From positions 1 through 58,938 of the forward strand of contig NZ_CBVI010000092.1 in assembly GCF_000513195.1 (NCBI RefSeq): a DNA stretch of 58,938 nt, written 5' to 3'. Both the position numbers and the translations under genes were made by a program. This DNA comes from Bacteroides timonensis (GTDB lineage: Bacteria; Bacteroidota; Bacteroidia; Bacteroidales; Bacteroidaceae). Under the pieces are notes generated by a model. The model was not told where the DNA came from, searched no databases, and saw only the letters and a program-made list of their open reading frames with translations. Position 1 is the first letter of the stretch; the number at the start of each line of letters is the position of its first letter. Below are positions 15,156-25,100 of this stretch, piece after piece.

Positions 15156-18155
15156 TTAAAAGTTAAAGTTTAATCCTACACTGAATGTACGGGAAATGGG
15201 ATAACGGGACAGATCAATACCGTTGATATCCACCTCCGGATCGAAACCGGAATACCCGGTAATGGTAGCCACATTCTCACAAGAAAGGGAAAGGCGTGCA
15301 TTCTCTATCTGCAACTTCTGCAAGCATTGTTTCGGGAAGGTATAAGAGAATGTGATGTTCTTTACACGCAAGTAAGATCCGTCTTCTACAAAGCGGTCAG
15401 ATACACGGCAGTTCTGATTAGGATCACCGAACACGGCACGCGGCATGGAGTAACTTGTCCCCTCTCCGCGCCAGCGGTTCAGCACATCAGTCGTCTGGTT
15501 GTATGCGGCAGCCATACCGACGTTGTCGATATTGTTGGCATTATAAATCTTATTGCCGGCCACTCCCTGAAGGAATATGGAAAGCTCGAATCCTTTATAA
15601 GACAAGTTATTGTTCATTGAGAAGAACCAACTGGGATTGGGATTGCCAATCACCGTGCGGTCACTGTCGTTGATGACACCGTCGTTGTTCAAATCCCTGA
15701 AACGGATATCGCCCGGTTCAGCTCCCGGCTGCACGGCATGCGCATCCACTTCCGCCTGGTTTTGGAACAAGCCGTCCGTCACGTAGCCGTAGAAGGCATT
15801 AATCGGATAGTCTTTTGCCAGCATCGTCACATACGAGTTGTTGATCTGGTTGATATAGTAAGGAACCGCGCTGTTCAGGTCCTTAATCTTATTCTTATTA
15901 TAAGTGGCGGTCACGTTTGTTTCCCAACCCAGTTCTCCGGTCAGGTTGATGGTGTGCAGACTCATTTCCAAGCCTTGGTTGCGCACTTTACCGGCATTCG
16001 TATAAGTGGTGGTGGTATCTTCAAATCCCGATGTGATGGGGATGGATGCCTTCACCAGCATGTCCCTTGTCTCTTTCAGATAAGCATCCAGTGAGAATAC
16101 GATCCGTGAATTGAACAGGGAAGCATCAAAACCGATATTCGTCTGTGCCACCTCTTCCCAATGGATGTAAGGATTGGCAAGCGTAGAGGAAACCAATGTG
16201 GTCTGATTGCCACTCGTTGTTCCGAATGGATATACACTGGTGTTGTAAGATGCCAGGTAACTATAATTGCCGACACTTGCCTGGCTACCCGTCACTCCAT
16301 ATCCTACACGTATTTTCAGGTCGTTCACAATGTCATTCTTCGGGAACCAGCTTTCCTGTGAAATGCGCCATGCGGCAGATACAGAAGGGAAAGTACCCCA
16401 ACGGTTCTTCTTACCGAAACGACTGGAACCATCACGACGAATAGTTGCCGTCAGCATATAGCGGTCTTCGTAAGAGTAGTTGATACGTGCCATGTAAGAG
16501 AGCAATGCCCATTCATTGGAACTGCCTCCAATAGCGTACATCTCCTGACCGTTATCCATTTCATGCACATTATCGAACATGAAGACGTTCTTCTGAGCAT
16601 TCAGGTAATCATTCTCATTCCACTGTGCAGACGAACCCGCCATTACTCCCACACGATGCTTTTCTGCAAAGGTATAGTCGAACAGGAAATAGTTATCCCA
16701 CAGGTAAGTGAATGATTTATTATCGCTTTTGTAACGTGAAGTTTCTTCCGTCGGAATAGGCTTCCAATTATATTTCGGCGTGAAGTTATCGATGAACCAG
16801 AATTTGGCATCGTAACCGAAAGTACTCTTGAATTTCAGCCATTTGGTAAAAGTCAGTTCCGCCGTCAGGTTGGCAAGGAAGTTATAACCTTTCGTCTGAC
16901 TCTTGTTCAGTTGCGTAGGTCCTATCGGGTTGCGGATGCTACCGTACCATTCCGAATTACCTTCCGGCCCACTCCATGAACCGTCTTCATTCTTCACCGG
17001 AAGAACGGGAAGAGCCTTCAGCGCATCACCGATATTATAGCTGCCCGAATCCTTCGTATCAGTACTGAAAGTGATATTATTGGAGAACTTCAACCACTTC
17101 AGCACCTGTGCGTCGCTGTTGGACTGAAACGTAAAACGGCGATAGTTTACACTGCGCACCGTACCTGACTGATCGAGAAAACCACCGGACACATAATAAT
17201 GGGACTTCTCATTTCCTCCGGAATAACTTACCGTATAGTTCTGCATCACACCCGTGCGCAGCAATTCGTCCATCCAGTCAGTACCTGCACCCAGTTCCGA
17301 AGGATTTGCCCAATTCGGGTTCGGGTTGCGACCGCTGTTCACCATCATATCATTACTCAAATCGGCATACTGGCTTGCGCTTAGCAAAGAAGGAACGTTC
17401 GTGGCGTTCTGGAAAGCACAATTAGCGGATACCGACAATTTGCCTTTCCCTTCCGTTCCGCGCTTAGTGGTAATCATCACTACCCCATTGGCTCCACGCG
17501 AACCGTAAATGGCTGTAGCCGATGCGTCTTTCAATACGTCCAAGCGTTCCACATCCGCCATGTTCAGTGAAGACAAACCCAAGTCGGTAGGCACACCGTC
17601 AATCACCACCAGCGGATCGCAGTTGTTAATGGAACCCAGACCACGAATCTTGATAGATACATTGTCACCGGGCTTTCCGGCATCCACTACCTGCACACCG
17701 GAGATGCGGCCCTGAATGGCTTGTCCCAGATTAGAAACGGGGGCATTTTTGATGTCCTTGCTTCCCAAAGAGGAAACAGCACCGGTAAGATCACTTTTCT
17801 TCATGGTTCCATAACCGATGACCACCACTTCGTCGAGCATTTCACTGTCTTCCGAGAGTGTTACCATAATCTGTTTCTGCCCTTTCACGGGAACTTCCAA
17901 AGACTTATAGCCCACGAATGAAACTACTATAACGGCATCCGAAGGCACATTCAGCGAGAAGTCGCCATCAATACCCGTTATCGTACCGTTCGTTGTGTTC
18001 TTCTGCACCACACTGGCACCGATAACGGTTTCTCCGGTCTGGTCTTTCACTACACCTTGTACTGTGATTTGCTGTGCGAACATGCACATCGGAAGTAACA
18101 TTCCTATCAGACAAACCATGATTCGAAGCCTGATCGGCATTTTGTACTTTTGCAT
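15156..18155 (-). CDS. SusC-like TonB-dependent oligosaccharide transporter
   Basis: Outer-membrane TonB-dependent transporter of 999 residues. The start at 18155 (MQKYKMPIRLRIMVCLIGML) gives a normal signal peptide ending in MFAQQ; the ORF extends 25 codons further upstream without such a signal. A carboxypeptidase-D-like N-terminal domain (ITVQGVVKDQTGETVIGASV) is followed by the SusC signature VVVIGYGTMKKSDLTGAV, the plug domain (DVLKDASATAIYGSRGANGV), and a beta-barrel ending in FSVGLNFNF. It imports oligosaccharides captured by SusD. It is the first gene of the operon after the separately encoded regulator. Confidence 0.96.
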   Translation of the reverse strand: MQKYKMPIRLRIMVCLIGMLLPMCMFAQQITVQGVVKDQTGETVIGASVVQKNTTNGTITGIDGDFSLNVPSDAVIVVSFVGYKSLEVPVKGQKQIMVTLSEDSEMLDEVVVIGYGTMKKSDLTGAVSSLGSKDIKNAPVSNLGQAIQGRISGVQVVDAGKPGDNVSIKIRGLGSINNCDPLVVIDGVPTDLGLSSLNMADVERLDVLKDASATAIYGSRGANGVVMITTKRGTEGKGKLSVSANCAFQNATNVPSLLSASQYADLSNDMMVNSGRNPNPNWANPSELGAGTDWMDELLRTGVMQNYTVSYSGGNEKSHYYVSGGFLDQSGTVRSVNYRRFTFQSNSDAQVLKWLKFSNNITFSTDTKDSGSYNIGDALKALPVLPVKNEDGSWSGPEGNSEWYGSIRNPIGPTQLNKSQTKGYNFLANLTAELTFTKWLKFKSTFGYDAKFWFIDNFTPKYNWKPIPTEETSRYKSDNKSFTYLWDNYFLFDYTFAEKHRVGVMAGSSAQWNENDYLNAQKNVFMFDNVHEMDNGQEMYAIGGSSNEWALLSYMARINYSYEDRYMLTATIRRDGSSRFGKKNRWGTFPSVSAAWRISQESWFPKNDIVNDLKIRVGYGVTGSQASVGNYSYLASYNTSVYPFGTTSGNQTTLVSSTLANPYIHWEEVAQTNIGFDASLFNSRIVFSLDAYLKETRDMLVKASIPITSGFEDTTTTYTNAGKVRNQGLEMSLHTINLTGELGWETNVTATYNKNKIKDLNSAVPYYINQINNSYVTMLAKDYPINAFYGYVTDGLFQNQAEVDAHAVQPGAEPGDIRFRDLNNDGVINDSDRTVIGNPNPSWFFSMNNNLSYKGFELSIFLQGVAGNKIYNANNIDNVGMAAAYNQTTDVLNRWRGEGTSYSMPRAVFGDPNQNCRVSDRFVEDGSYLRVKNITFSYTFPKQCLQKLQIENARLSLSCENVATITGYSGFDPEVDINGIDLSRYPISRTFSVGLNFNF

Positions 18156-18227
18156 AATATAAGAGTTTAAAGTTAGTAATAAAAATATAGATTCACATGC
18201 ATTTGTCCCCTCTGTGAAGGAACAATG

Positions 18228-18235
18228 CAAATGTA
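18228..18235 (-). promoter_or_regulatory. Candidate -7 box for the susC operon
   Basis: On the minus strand TACATTTG fits TAnnTTTG, 73 bases before the susC start. No good -33 TTTG lies at the usual distance, as expected for an activator-dependent promoter. The flanking 18236-18406 is AT-rich, and I see no other element there. Confidence 0.5.
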
Positions 18236-18406
18236 TCTGATAAGAGGAAGCAATAAGGGGGAAAAGAGTGAAAAAGTAGTAGTTTTAGGCGTTTTACAAG
18301 GCATAAAACGCTGATAATAAACATTATCAAGAAGACACATTGTGCCAAAAAAAGTAGTAAAAATATAAGCGTAAAAAAGACACTTATATGCCTTAAAAGT
18401 GTGGTT

Positions 18407-20065
18407 TTAGTCTCTCGACTTACCTATTTTCATTACTTCCTGTTCCAGTTGGTCACGGTCGCCCGCAGCTTTATTACGAACTTTGGTACGGTAATTATAA
18501 ATGGTAGTCACAGAATAGCGCAGGAATTGGGCAATCTTCACACTGTCGGTAATTCCCAAACGGATAAGGGCGAAGATACGCAGTTCGGTACTCATTCGTT
18601 CGTTGGCCTTGGGGTAAATCTGCTCCCCTTCAGCAAGCAGGGTGTTGAAGTCTTCTACAAAAGTGGGAAACAGTTGCAAGAAGGTATTATCAAAATTGGC
18701 ATAAAACTCTTTCAGCTCCTCTTCTATGAACTTGGAAGATTTGATGTTTTTGTATAGCTCATCTACCTTGCCCGTAGCGGCTATCTTGCCCAGCGAACGG
18801 CGATAGTTGTCCATCTTTTCCAGATATACGGAACACTGGTCCATATAGCGGCCGATGTATTCCTCTTTCAGGTAGGAGTTTTCGGCAATGATGTGGTTGG
18901 CTTCTTTCAGTTGCAGATTGTAGCGGTGGAGTTCTTCATTCAATTCTTTCAGACGCTTGTTGGCATTTATCACTTCATGGCGTGCAGCTGCTACGCGTTT
19001 CATCTGCTTATACACATAGAAGATTGCGATCAGTAGGAAAATGGACAGCAGGCTGATAGAGATTAACGCCCATTTCATTTGTTCCTGTTGTTTTTCAGCC
19101 TTTTGCTGGTAAGTGTCGTTGATGAGGGGGAAGATTTGCAGGATTTCCAGAATACGTAACCGGGCGTTGCAGAACACGGCATCGTCCATACACAGTTTCA
19201 GATACGAATAGGCACGGTCTATGTCTCCTTCCTGATAGAGCAACACAGCCAGTTTCCTCAAAGAAATATATTCGCGCACTGCGGACTTCATGTCTGCAAT
19301 GGAGGAAAGAATCAAATACTCCTTCTCTTTTTCGGTGTCTTCTTTCAGGCGGTATGACTCTGATAAAGTGTAGGCACAGATGGCCACATCGTGCACATTG
19401 TCTATCTGTCCCGCCAGGTAGTCGGTCAATAACTGGATGGCTTTATCGAACTCACCCCGCACATTATGCTGGTCGGACTGAATCAGCGTGTACACCAGAA
19501 GATTGTCTTTGTTGACCAGTAGCAGAGAATCACGGTATCTATCCGTTATCTCGGCATAGAGTTTTTTCTCCTGTTCCGTAACGGCATAATCGGCCATGAG
19601 GCCATAGACGGTACGATAAATATGGTAATAATATGGGTGGAGTTCATCCGGCAGTTGATTGATTTGTACGTTGTGCATCAAGTCGATTGCTTCTTTATAC
19701 ATGCCTGCCGTGCCCATAATCTCAGCAGTGTTCATGAGGGCGTTGTCCTGATGTTCCTTGTTTTTCAGTCGCAGGGCTACCTGGTATCTCTCACGTGAGA
19801 TGTAGAGCGAAGAGTCGGTGTTGTAGGAACGATATTCATCCAGATATTCCCCCAATAGGGCAAAGCGGTTTTCATCAGAAATACGTTGTCTCAAGGCTCG
19901 TCTCAGGTCGTTCAGCTTCTTTTCTTTTTGCTCGATGTATACAGGGCGGTTTTGAATTACATGGTCCAGTTGGGATAAGAGGGAGTCTACAACATTGTTG
20001 GCGGCATGGAGCTGACACATACATACACAGCATAATATATATAAGAATGTGAGTATTTTCTTCAT
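18407..20065 (-). CDS. SusR-like transmembrane transcriptional regulator (DUF6377 type)
   Basis: Regulator of 552 residues resembling SusR. Signal peptide 1-21 (ending CMCQLHA) is followed by a helical TPR-like sensing region in the periplasm (about 25-325), one membrane helix at about 332-352 and a cytoplasmic coiled coil (360-430). A C-terminal helix-turn-helix contains RLGITDSVKIAQFLRYSVTT and IYNYRTKVRNKAAG. Such proteins sense a sugar outside the inner membrane and activate the neighbouring susC operon. The gene is transcribed in the same direction as susC, 251 bases upstream of it. The DUF6377 label is from memory of the C-terminal motif. Confidence 0.8.
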   Translation of the reverse strand: MKKILTFLYILCCVCMCQLHAANNVVDSLLSQLDHVIQNRPVYIEQKEKKLNDLRRALRQRISDENRFALLGEYLDEYRSYNTDSSLYISRERYQVALRLKNKEHQDNALMNTAEIMGTAGMYKEAIDLMHNVQINQLPDELHPYYYHIYRTVYGLMADYAVTEQEKKLYAEITDRYRDSLLLVNKDNLLVYTLIQSDQHNVRGEFDKAIQLLTDYLAGQIDNVHDVAICAYTLSESYRLKEDTEKEKEYLILSSIADMKSAVREYISLRKLAVLLYQEGDIDRAYSYLKLCMDDAVFCNARLRILEILQIFPLINDTYQQKAEKQQEQMKWALISISLLSIFLLIAIFYVYKQMKRVAAARHEVINANKRLKELNEELHRYNLQLKEANHIIAENSYLKEEYIGRYMDQCSVYLEKMDNYRRSLGKIAATGKVDELYKNIKSSKFIEEELKEFYANFDNTFLQLFPTFVEDFNTLLAEGEQIYPKANERMSTELRIFALIRLGITDSVKIAQFLRYSVTTIYNYRTKVRNKAAGDRDQLEQEVMKIGKSRD

Positions 20066-20110
20066 CTGAGTTTCGATTGGTTAAAGGTTACTTCTACAAG
20101 AAGTTCTATG

Positions 20111-20118
20111 CAAAAATA
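20111..20118 (-). promoter_or_regulatory. Candidate -7 box of the susR-like gene
   Basis: TATTTTTG on the minus strand fits TAnnTTTG, 46 bases before the start codon. The -33 element is poor. Confidence 0.4.
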
Positions 20119-20236
20119 AGTAAAATTTAATAGAATCCCATGCGGATAGCACTTAAATCAGAATATCTTTAAAGGTAAAGCATTACTTGTCAAATAACAT
20201 TCATCAATCCCCAGTGTTAGTAAACCGTCCTTCCGG

Positions 20237-20317
20237 CAGGGCTACACCCTTTCTCCCAGATGGCTACACCCTTTGGAGGTAATGGCTACACCATCCGCAA
20301 GAAAGGGTGTAGCCCTG
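20237..20317. repeat. 18-bp perfect inverted repeat with internal direct copies
   Basis: CAGGGCTACACCCTTTCT at 20237-20254 is repeated in inverse orientation at 20300-20317. The 45-base loop carries two more direct copies of TGGCTACACC, one followed by CTTT. This fills the 334-base gap between the acetyltransferase stop and the susR-like start. No ORF lies in the gap, and no T-run follows the stem on either strand, so it is not a classic terminator. Confidence 0.92.
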
Positions 20318-20399
20318 TAAAAGTTGTACCACAACTATCTCCTGAGCGGATATAGACCGTTTTTACTATATTCCGTCCCGACATTATCATGTAACATTT

Positions 20400-21023
20400 T
20401 CATACTTCCGAAAGTTCTTTTAAAAAGGGCTTCTTTAAATGACTGTTAGTTGGTACGGAATTAGGAAATATCTTTTTGATGACCCGTGCAGGATTACCGG
20501 CCACAATTGTCATCGCAGGAACATCCTTTGTCACCACACTACCGGCTCCCACAATGGCTCCGTAACCAATCTTAACGCCCGGTAGTATCGTGGAATTTAT
20601 ACCTATCCAAACCTTGTCTTCAATCACAATCGGGCGACCATATGTGGCACTACGGTTCTCCGGATTCACGTCATGGTTAATCGTAATCAGATTCACTTTC
20701 GGTCCGATAAACACCTCATTGCCTATCGTAATTCCACCTCGTCCGAAAAACGTGCAGCATTGCTGGATAAAGCATCCTTTACCGATAGTTACAGGCTTTC
20801 CGTAATCGATGTAGAGTGGCGGCAGAACGGTGGTACTTGCATCCAGTTCCTTATCCAAAATACGTCCCATATATTCATGCACTACTTCGGGAGTGTGATA
20901 ACCTGTATTCATTTCGGTTGCAGTCTTCATTGTGGCGAAGATGTCAGTTATCAGTTCGTCATAGCCCGGTTCATTAGGTGAAACCATCTCACCGCTTAGA
21001 TCTTTTGCAAAAATATCGTTCAT
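20400..21023 (-). CDS. Sugar O-acetyltransferase (maltose/galactoside acetyltransferase family)
   Basis: Left-handed beta-helix (hexapeptide repeat) acetyltransferase of 207 residues that uses acetyl-CoA. An N-terminal Mac-like helical segment (EVVHEYMGRILDKELD) precedes hexapeptide turns such as ITIGNEVFIGPKVNLITI and VKIGYGAIVGAGSVVTKDVP. NHDVNPENRS contains the catalytic His region of LacA/Maa enzymes. Acceptor sugar is unknown. It is monocistronic, with its own -7 box 28 bases upstream, and lies between the glucan locus and the accessory island. Confidence 0.88.
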   Translation of the reverse strand: MNDIFAKDLSGEMVSPNEPGYDELITDIFATMKTATEMNTGYHTPEVVHEYMGRILDKELDASTTVLPPLYIDYGKPVTIGKGCFIQQCCTFFGRGGITIGNEVFIGPKVNLITINHDVNPENRSATYGRPIVIEDKVWIGINSTILPGVKIGYGAIVGAGSVVTKDVPAMTIVAGNPARVIKKIFPNSVPTNSHLKKPFLKELSEV

Positions 21024-21050
21024 AGCTTATTTGTTTTTAATATTCTGCGA

Positions 21051-21058
21051 CAAAGGTA
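21051..21058 (-). promoter_or_regulatory. -7 box for the acetyltransferase gene
   Basis: TACCTTTG on the minus strand fits TAnnTTTG, 28 bases before the ATG. There is no clear TTTG at -33. Confidence 0.5.
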
Positions 21059-21100
21059 CGTGAAACAGGATACATGGACTTTGTTGCACGGCTCAAAGTA

Positions 21101-21114
21101 TTTTGTTCGGAAGG
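21101..21114. repeat. 14-bp direct repeat, left copy
   Basis: TTTTGTTCGGAAGG recurs exactly at 27119-27132, bracketing the Rhs toxin island. Confidence 0.85.
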
Positions 21115-21137
21115 TCATAAATAAAGATACTCTGCAT

Positions 21138-21535
21138 CCACCTCTCCTTATCAACTCGTGCGCGGCTTCAAGACGGCGTTGTATCAACCATTTCTGCGGA
21201 GAGAGGTTGTATATTTCCTGAAATCCCGTTTGAACGTGGAGAGACTGCGTCCCGTGTTGGCTATTTCTTCTATTGACAGATCATTCATGTAATTTCGTTC
21301 TAAAAATTCAAGAATATCAATCTTCCAAGGATCGATAAAGTCAAAAATGGAGGCATAAAGGTTTTTACTGGTATTGAGCAGTACACGAAGCCCCTCAGTC
21401 ATTTTCAATTGGAGTAACTTATCTGTAGTCTGAATGTTTGAATTGAAATAAGGAGTCATAGACTCGAACAAACTTACAATATCGGGGCGATTGGATGGTA
21501 GTTTGCAAAGACTTACTTCGAGATTACTCCCGAAT
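21138..21535 (-). pseudogene. AraC-family regulator remnant, frameshifted and truncated at both ends
   Basis: On the minus strand, residues from NLEVSLCKLPSNRPDIVSLF through LSIEEIANTGRSLSTFKRDF read as an AraC linker and first helix-turn-helix. A single-base loss then shifts the frame near 21213-21219. In the next frame EIYNLSPQKWLIQRRLEAA and HELIRRGG continue the AraC domain, but the second helix-turn-helix is missing. The N-terminal effector domain is also missing: a stop lies directly upstream, where the AT-rich island begins. It looks like the host gene interrupted by the island. Confidence 0.75.
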
Positions 21536-21540
21536 GAATT

Positions 21541-22091
21541 GAATGGGCAACAGAATTAGCGCAAACCAAATATAAAACACCTCACATCATTGAATTAAGC
21601 CATAAAACCGATACGGATGACCAGATTTATTTAGAAGGGCTGACCAACGTTATTTTCGATAAACTTAATATAGATTTAAACGATATACCTACGATATGTA
21701 AATGCTATGGCATCTATCTTATAAGGCAAGGATTTGCTGAGAATAAAGATGTATATGAAATATTAACCCAGCTTGCCAACCTGTTTATAGTGACAAATTA
21801 CTATGTATTTTACGATTTCTACACTCTTTACTTAGCATATACAGAACTAAAAAAAGAAGGAGAACAAAATTATTGGGATGGATTAGATTTCAAGAATAAG
21901 GAAGAATATATCTGGAACAATGGATAAAAAATTCCAGTAGTCAACTTTATAACAAATGGAATGAGAAATCTAAATTTCGAAAAACGGCAGAAATATATTT
22001 ATTCAACCAATATACCTATTGGCTATATATTAGAGTTTATGGTAATTCGCACTTCAGCGCACGCGCGTATGTGCGCATATACAAAAACTAA
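21541..22091 (+). pseudogene. Remnant of an unrecognised gene, one frameshift, no start codon
   Basis: The plus strand is open as WATELAQTKYKTPHIIEL... up to TAA at 21925. From 21915 the +2 frame continues without loss of coding character (EQWIKNSSSQLYNKWNEKS) to TAA at 22089. Together they give about 180 residues of an acidic, Tyr-rich, soluble protein without signal peptide. An in-frame TGA at 21535 and no ATG show that the 5' end is gone. Its place just upstream of an Rhs gene suggests an old immunity gene, but no family was recognised. Confidence 0.55.
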
Positions 22092-22117
22092 TCTACAAGA
22101 ACTCTATTATAAAAGTT

Positions 22118-25100
22118 ATGGGGAATACTACTGAAACGCAAACCATAGCTTATACCAATGTCACAACTTCAGCTTTAAGATTACTTGGATTACCACTAAA
22201 GAAAACTGTAAAGAAAGAAGAGGGTAAGAAATCTCCTTGGATAGAACAAATAGATATTACTTACGATTCCCAATACAACATAGCAAAAAAAGTTTCTTCA
22301 GTTAATACTACATATACCACTTTAGAAGAGAGTTATACTTATGATTCTTTTGGCAATGTTTTGACAAAATCAGGTAAACCGTACACGTCTACGAACCCAT
22401 TAACTACTAGTTATAAGTACTCCGCAAATGGAAAATTTCTTTCGGAAATGACAAACTCGTATGGATTTAAGACAACTTATGCTTATGATGGACGGGGAAA
22501 AATGATTCAGGAAAAGAATCACAAAAATAAGATTACTCTGTATGAATATGATAATATGGGTAATTTAATCAAGACAACGTATCCTGATAATGTGGTTGAA
22601 ACTAATGATATATCATGGGCACAATCTGTTCCACAAGCTTTATATTCTGTTGTGAAGTCATCTACTTTAAGTCCTACTACTACCTATTATAATATTTTTG
22701 ATAAGGTTGTTAGATTAGGAACTACGCAGTTTGACGGTAAAATAGTATATACAGACTTTTATTATGACCGGAACTGCTTATTACAAAAAGAATCTTTACC
22801 ATTTGTAGGTACTTCGGCAACACTATGGAATACCTATACATATGATGAATTTGACCGTCCGGTGAAGATACAATATGCATCTGGTAAAGAAGATCTCTTC
22901 AGTTATGCCGGAACATCCATTACAGAAACCAAAAACGGAATAACAACAACTCGCACAATTAATGATTTGGGTAAACTGGCAAAAGTCAGTGATGAATCCG
23001 GTAGTATCACCTATAGTTACCTGACTAATGGAAATCCTGATTCTATTCGTATATCGAATGAAATTTATACAACTTTCACCTATGATACATATGGCAGATT
23101 GGTTAGTATAGCCGACCCGTCAGCGGGAACAATTACTTATGGATATGACAGTTATGGTAACAGGAGCACGGAAACGGATGCAAGAGGGAAAACTGTTAGT
23201 TCAACGTTTGATAAGTTTGGCAAGGTTTTAAAACGAATTACTCCGGAAACCACATTTACTTATACATATAATTCAGACCAATTGTTGTCTTCTATCTCAG
23301 GAACGAACAGTACTTCTTTTACTTATACATATGATGGTTACGGCAATATACTAACGGAAAAAGAAGTAGGGATAGATAGTAAATGGTTACAGAAAAATTA
23401 TTCATATATCAATGGAAGAATAACGGGAACAACTTATGTGTCTCAAACAGAAACGATAGCTTCGGAAAATTACACTTATACCAATAACCATCTTAAAACT
23501 GTCAAAATAGGAAATGTCCCTATTTGGGATTTACAGGCAATAGATGTTTTCGGCCATCCTACTAAAATTGTAACCGGAAATATAACGCGGAATTATACTT
23601 ATGATGGGTATGGTTTCCCTACTGGGAGAACGGCCTCGTCAACAGCAAGTGGCACTTTCTTAAATAGTACTTTTGATTTTGAATCGGTTAATGGAAATTT
23701 GAATTCCCGCAAAGATGTAACAAGAAACCTCACTGAGAATTTTACATATGACGGTTTGAATCGTTTGACAGGTTATAAAAATGCAACAATTTCTTACAAT
23801 AACTTGGGTAATATTATGTCAAAAAGCGATGCTGGCACGTTAGGATATGACAAATATAAAGTACAAACTATCACACCGATTAGCGGACTGTCCAATACGC
23901 TGTCTAAGCAGCAGGATATTACTTATACGTCTTTCATGCGCCCCAATTCGATTACGGGAAATGACTATCAAGCTACATTTTCGTATAATGCGGACAACCA
24001 GCGTGTAAAGATGCAGATTAAAAAGGGCGGAAATAATTATCTGACACGCTACTATCTTGGGAATGTTTATGAAATTGATAATAAAGTTGGAGAAACCAAA
24101 GAAAAGTTGTACTTTGGTGGCAATTATTATGATGCTTATGCGGTCTACGTCAAACAGAATGGTGTCTGGCAACTGAATTACATTTGTCGGGACTATCTGG
24201 GAAGCATTACTCACGTCACAAATAGCACAGGCGCTTTACTGGCTGAATATAGTTATGATGCATGGGGAAGGTTGCGTAATCCGGTAAACCAATCGGTTAA
24301 TGCGCCAGAAACGGAACCCGAGCTTATGTTAGGACGTGGATATACTGGTCATGAACATTTAGCGGTCTTTGGTTTAGTTAATATGAATGCCCGGTTATAT
24401 GATCCGATTCTTGGGCGTTTTCTTTCTCCGGATCCATATGTACAGTTGCCTGATAATCTACAAGGATTTAATCGTTATACATATGGTATGAATAATCCAT
24501 TATGCTATGTAGATGAGAATGGTGAATTCTGGTGGTTCGTAGCTGCTGCTGTAGTTGGAGGAATCATAAATGTCGCAACGAATTGGAATAATATAGATAA
24601 TTTCTGGCAAGGACTGGGATATTTTGGTGTTGGTGCCGCTGCTGGTGCTCTTGGATATGCAACAGGGGGAGCTGTAACCGGTGTTTTAGAAGGTTTAGCC
24701 GGAGTCGCAGGAGGTGCTGCTGTTGGAATGGCAGCAGGAGCAGCGTCTGGTTTTGTACTTGGAGGTGGTAATGCGATTATGGCTGGGGGGAATTTTACGG
24801 ATTTCATGACAGGTGCAACAACAGGGATGTTCTATGGAGCGGCAACAGGGGCAGCGTCCGGAGCAATAGTCGGAGGGGCGATTTCTTATTTCCAGGGAAA
24901 AAATGTGTGGACTGGAGCAGATATCGCACAAGGTCGGAACCCATTCTCTGTAAAGAATACACCGATTGGCAATATAGAGCATCCTGAATCTCCAATAGCA
25001 CTTCCGGAAGAATTGCCGAATGCAGCTTCTACAGAAGTGTCTCCAACAACATTAAATGATTCTCCAACAACATTGACTCATTATACAACGGAGCAAGGAT

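Noticed and set aside
21184..21471. A short complete AraC-like protein of 95 residues
   Set aside because: The AraC domain continues in the next frame after one missing base, and both ends of the family are missing.
24505..24807. Pro/Ala-rich minus-strand ORF inside the Rhs gene
   Set aside because: Direct consequence of the Gly/Ala-rich codons of the Rhs linker read in reverse.
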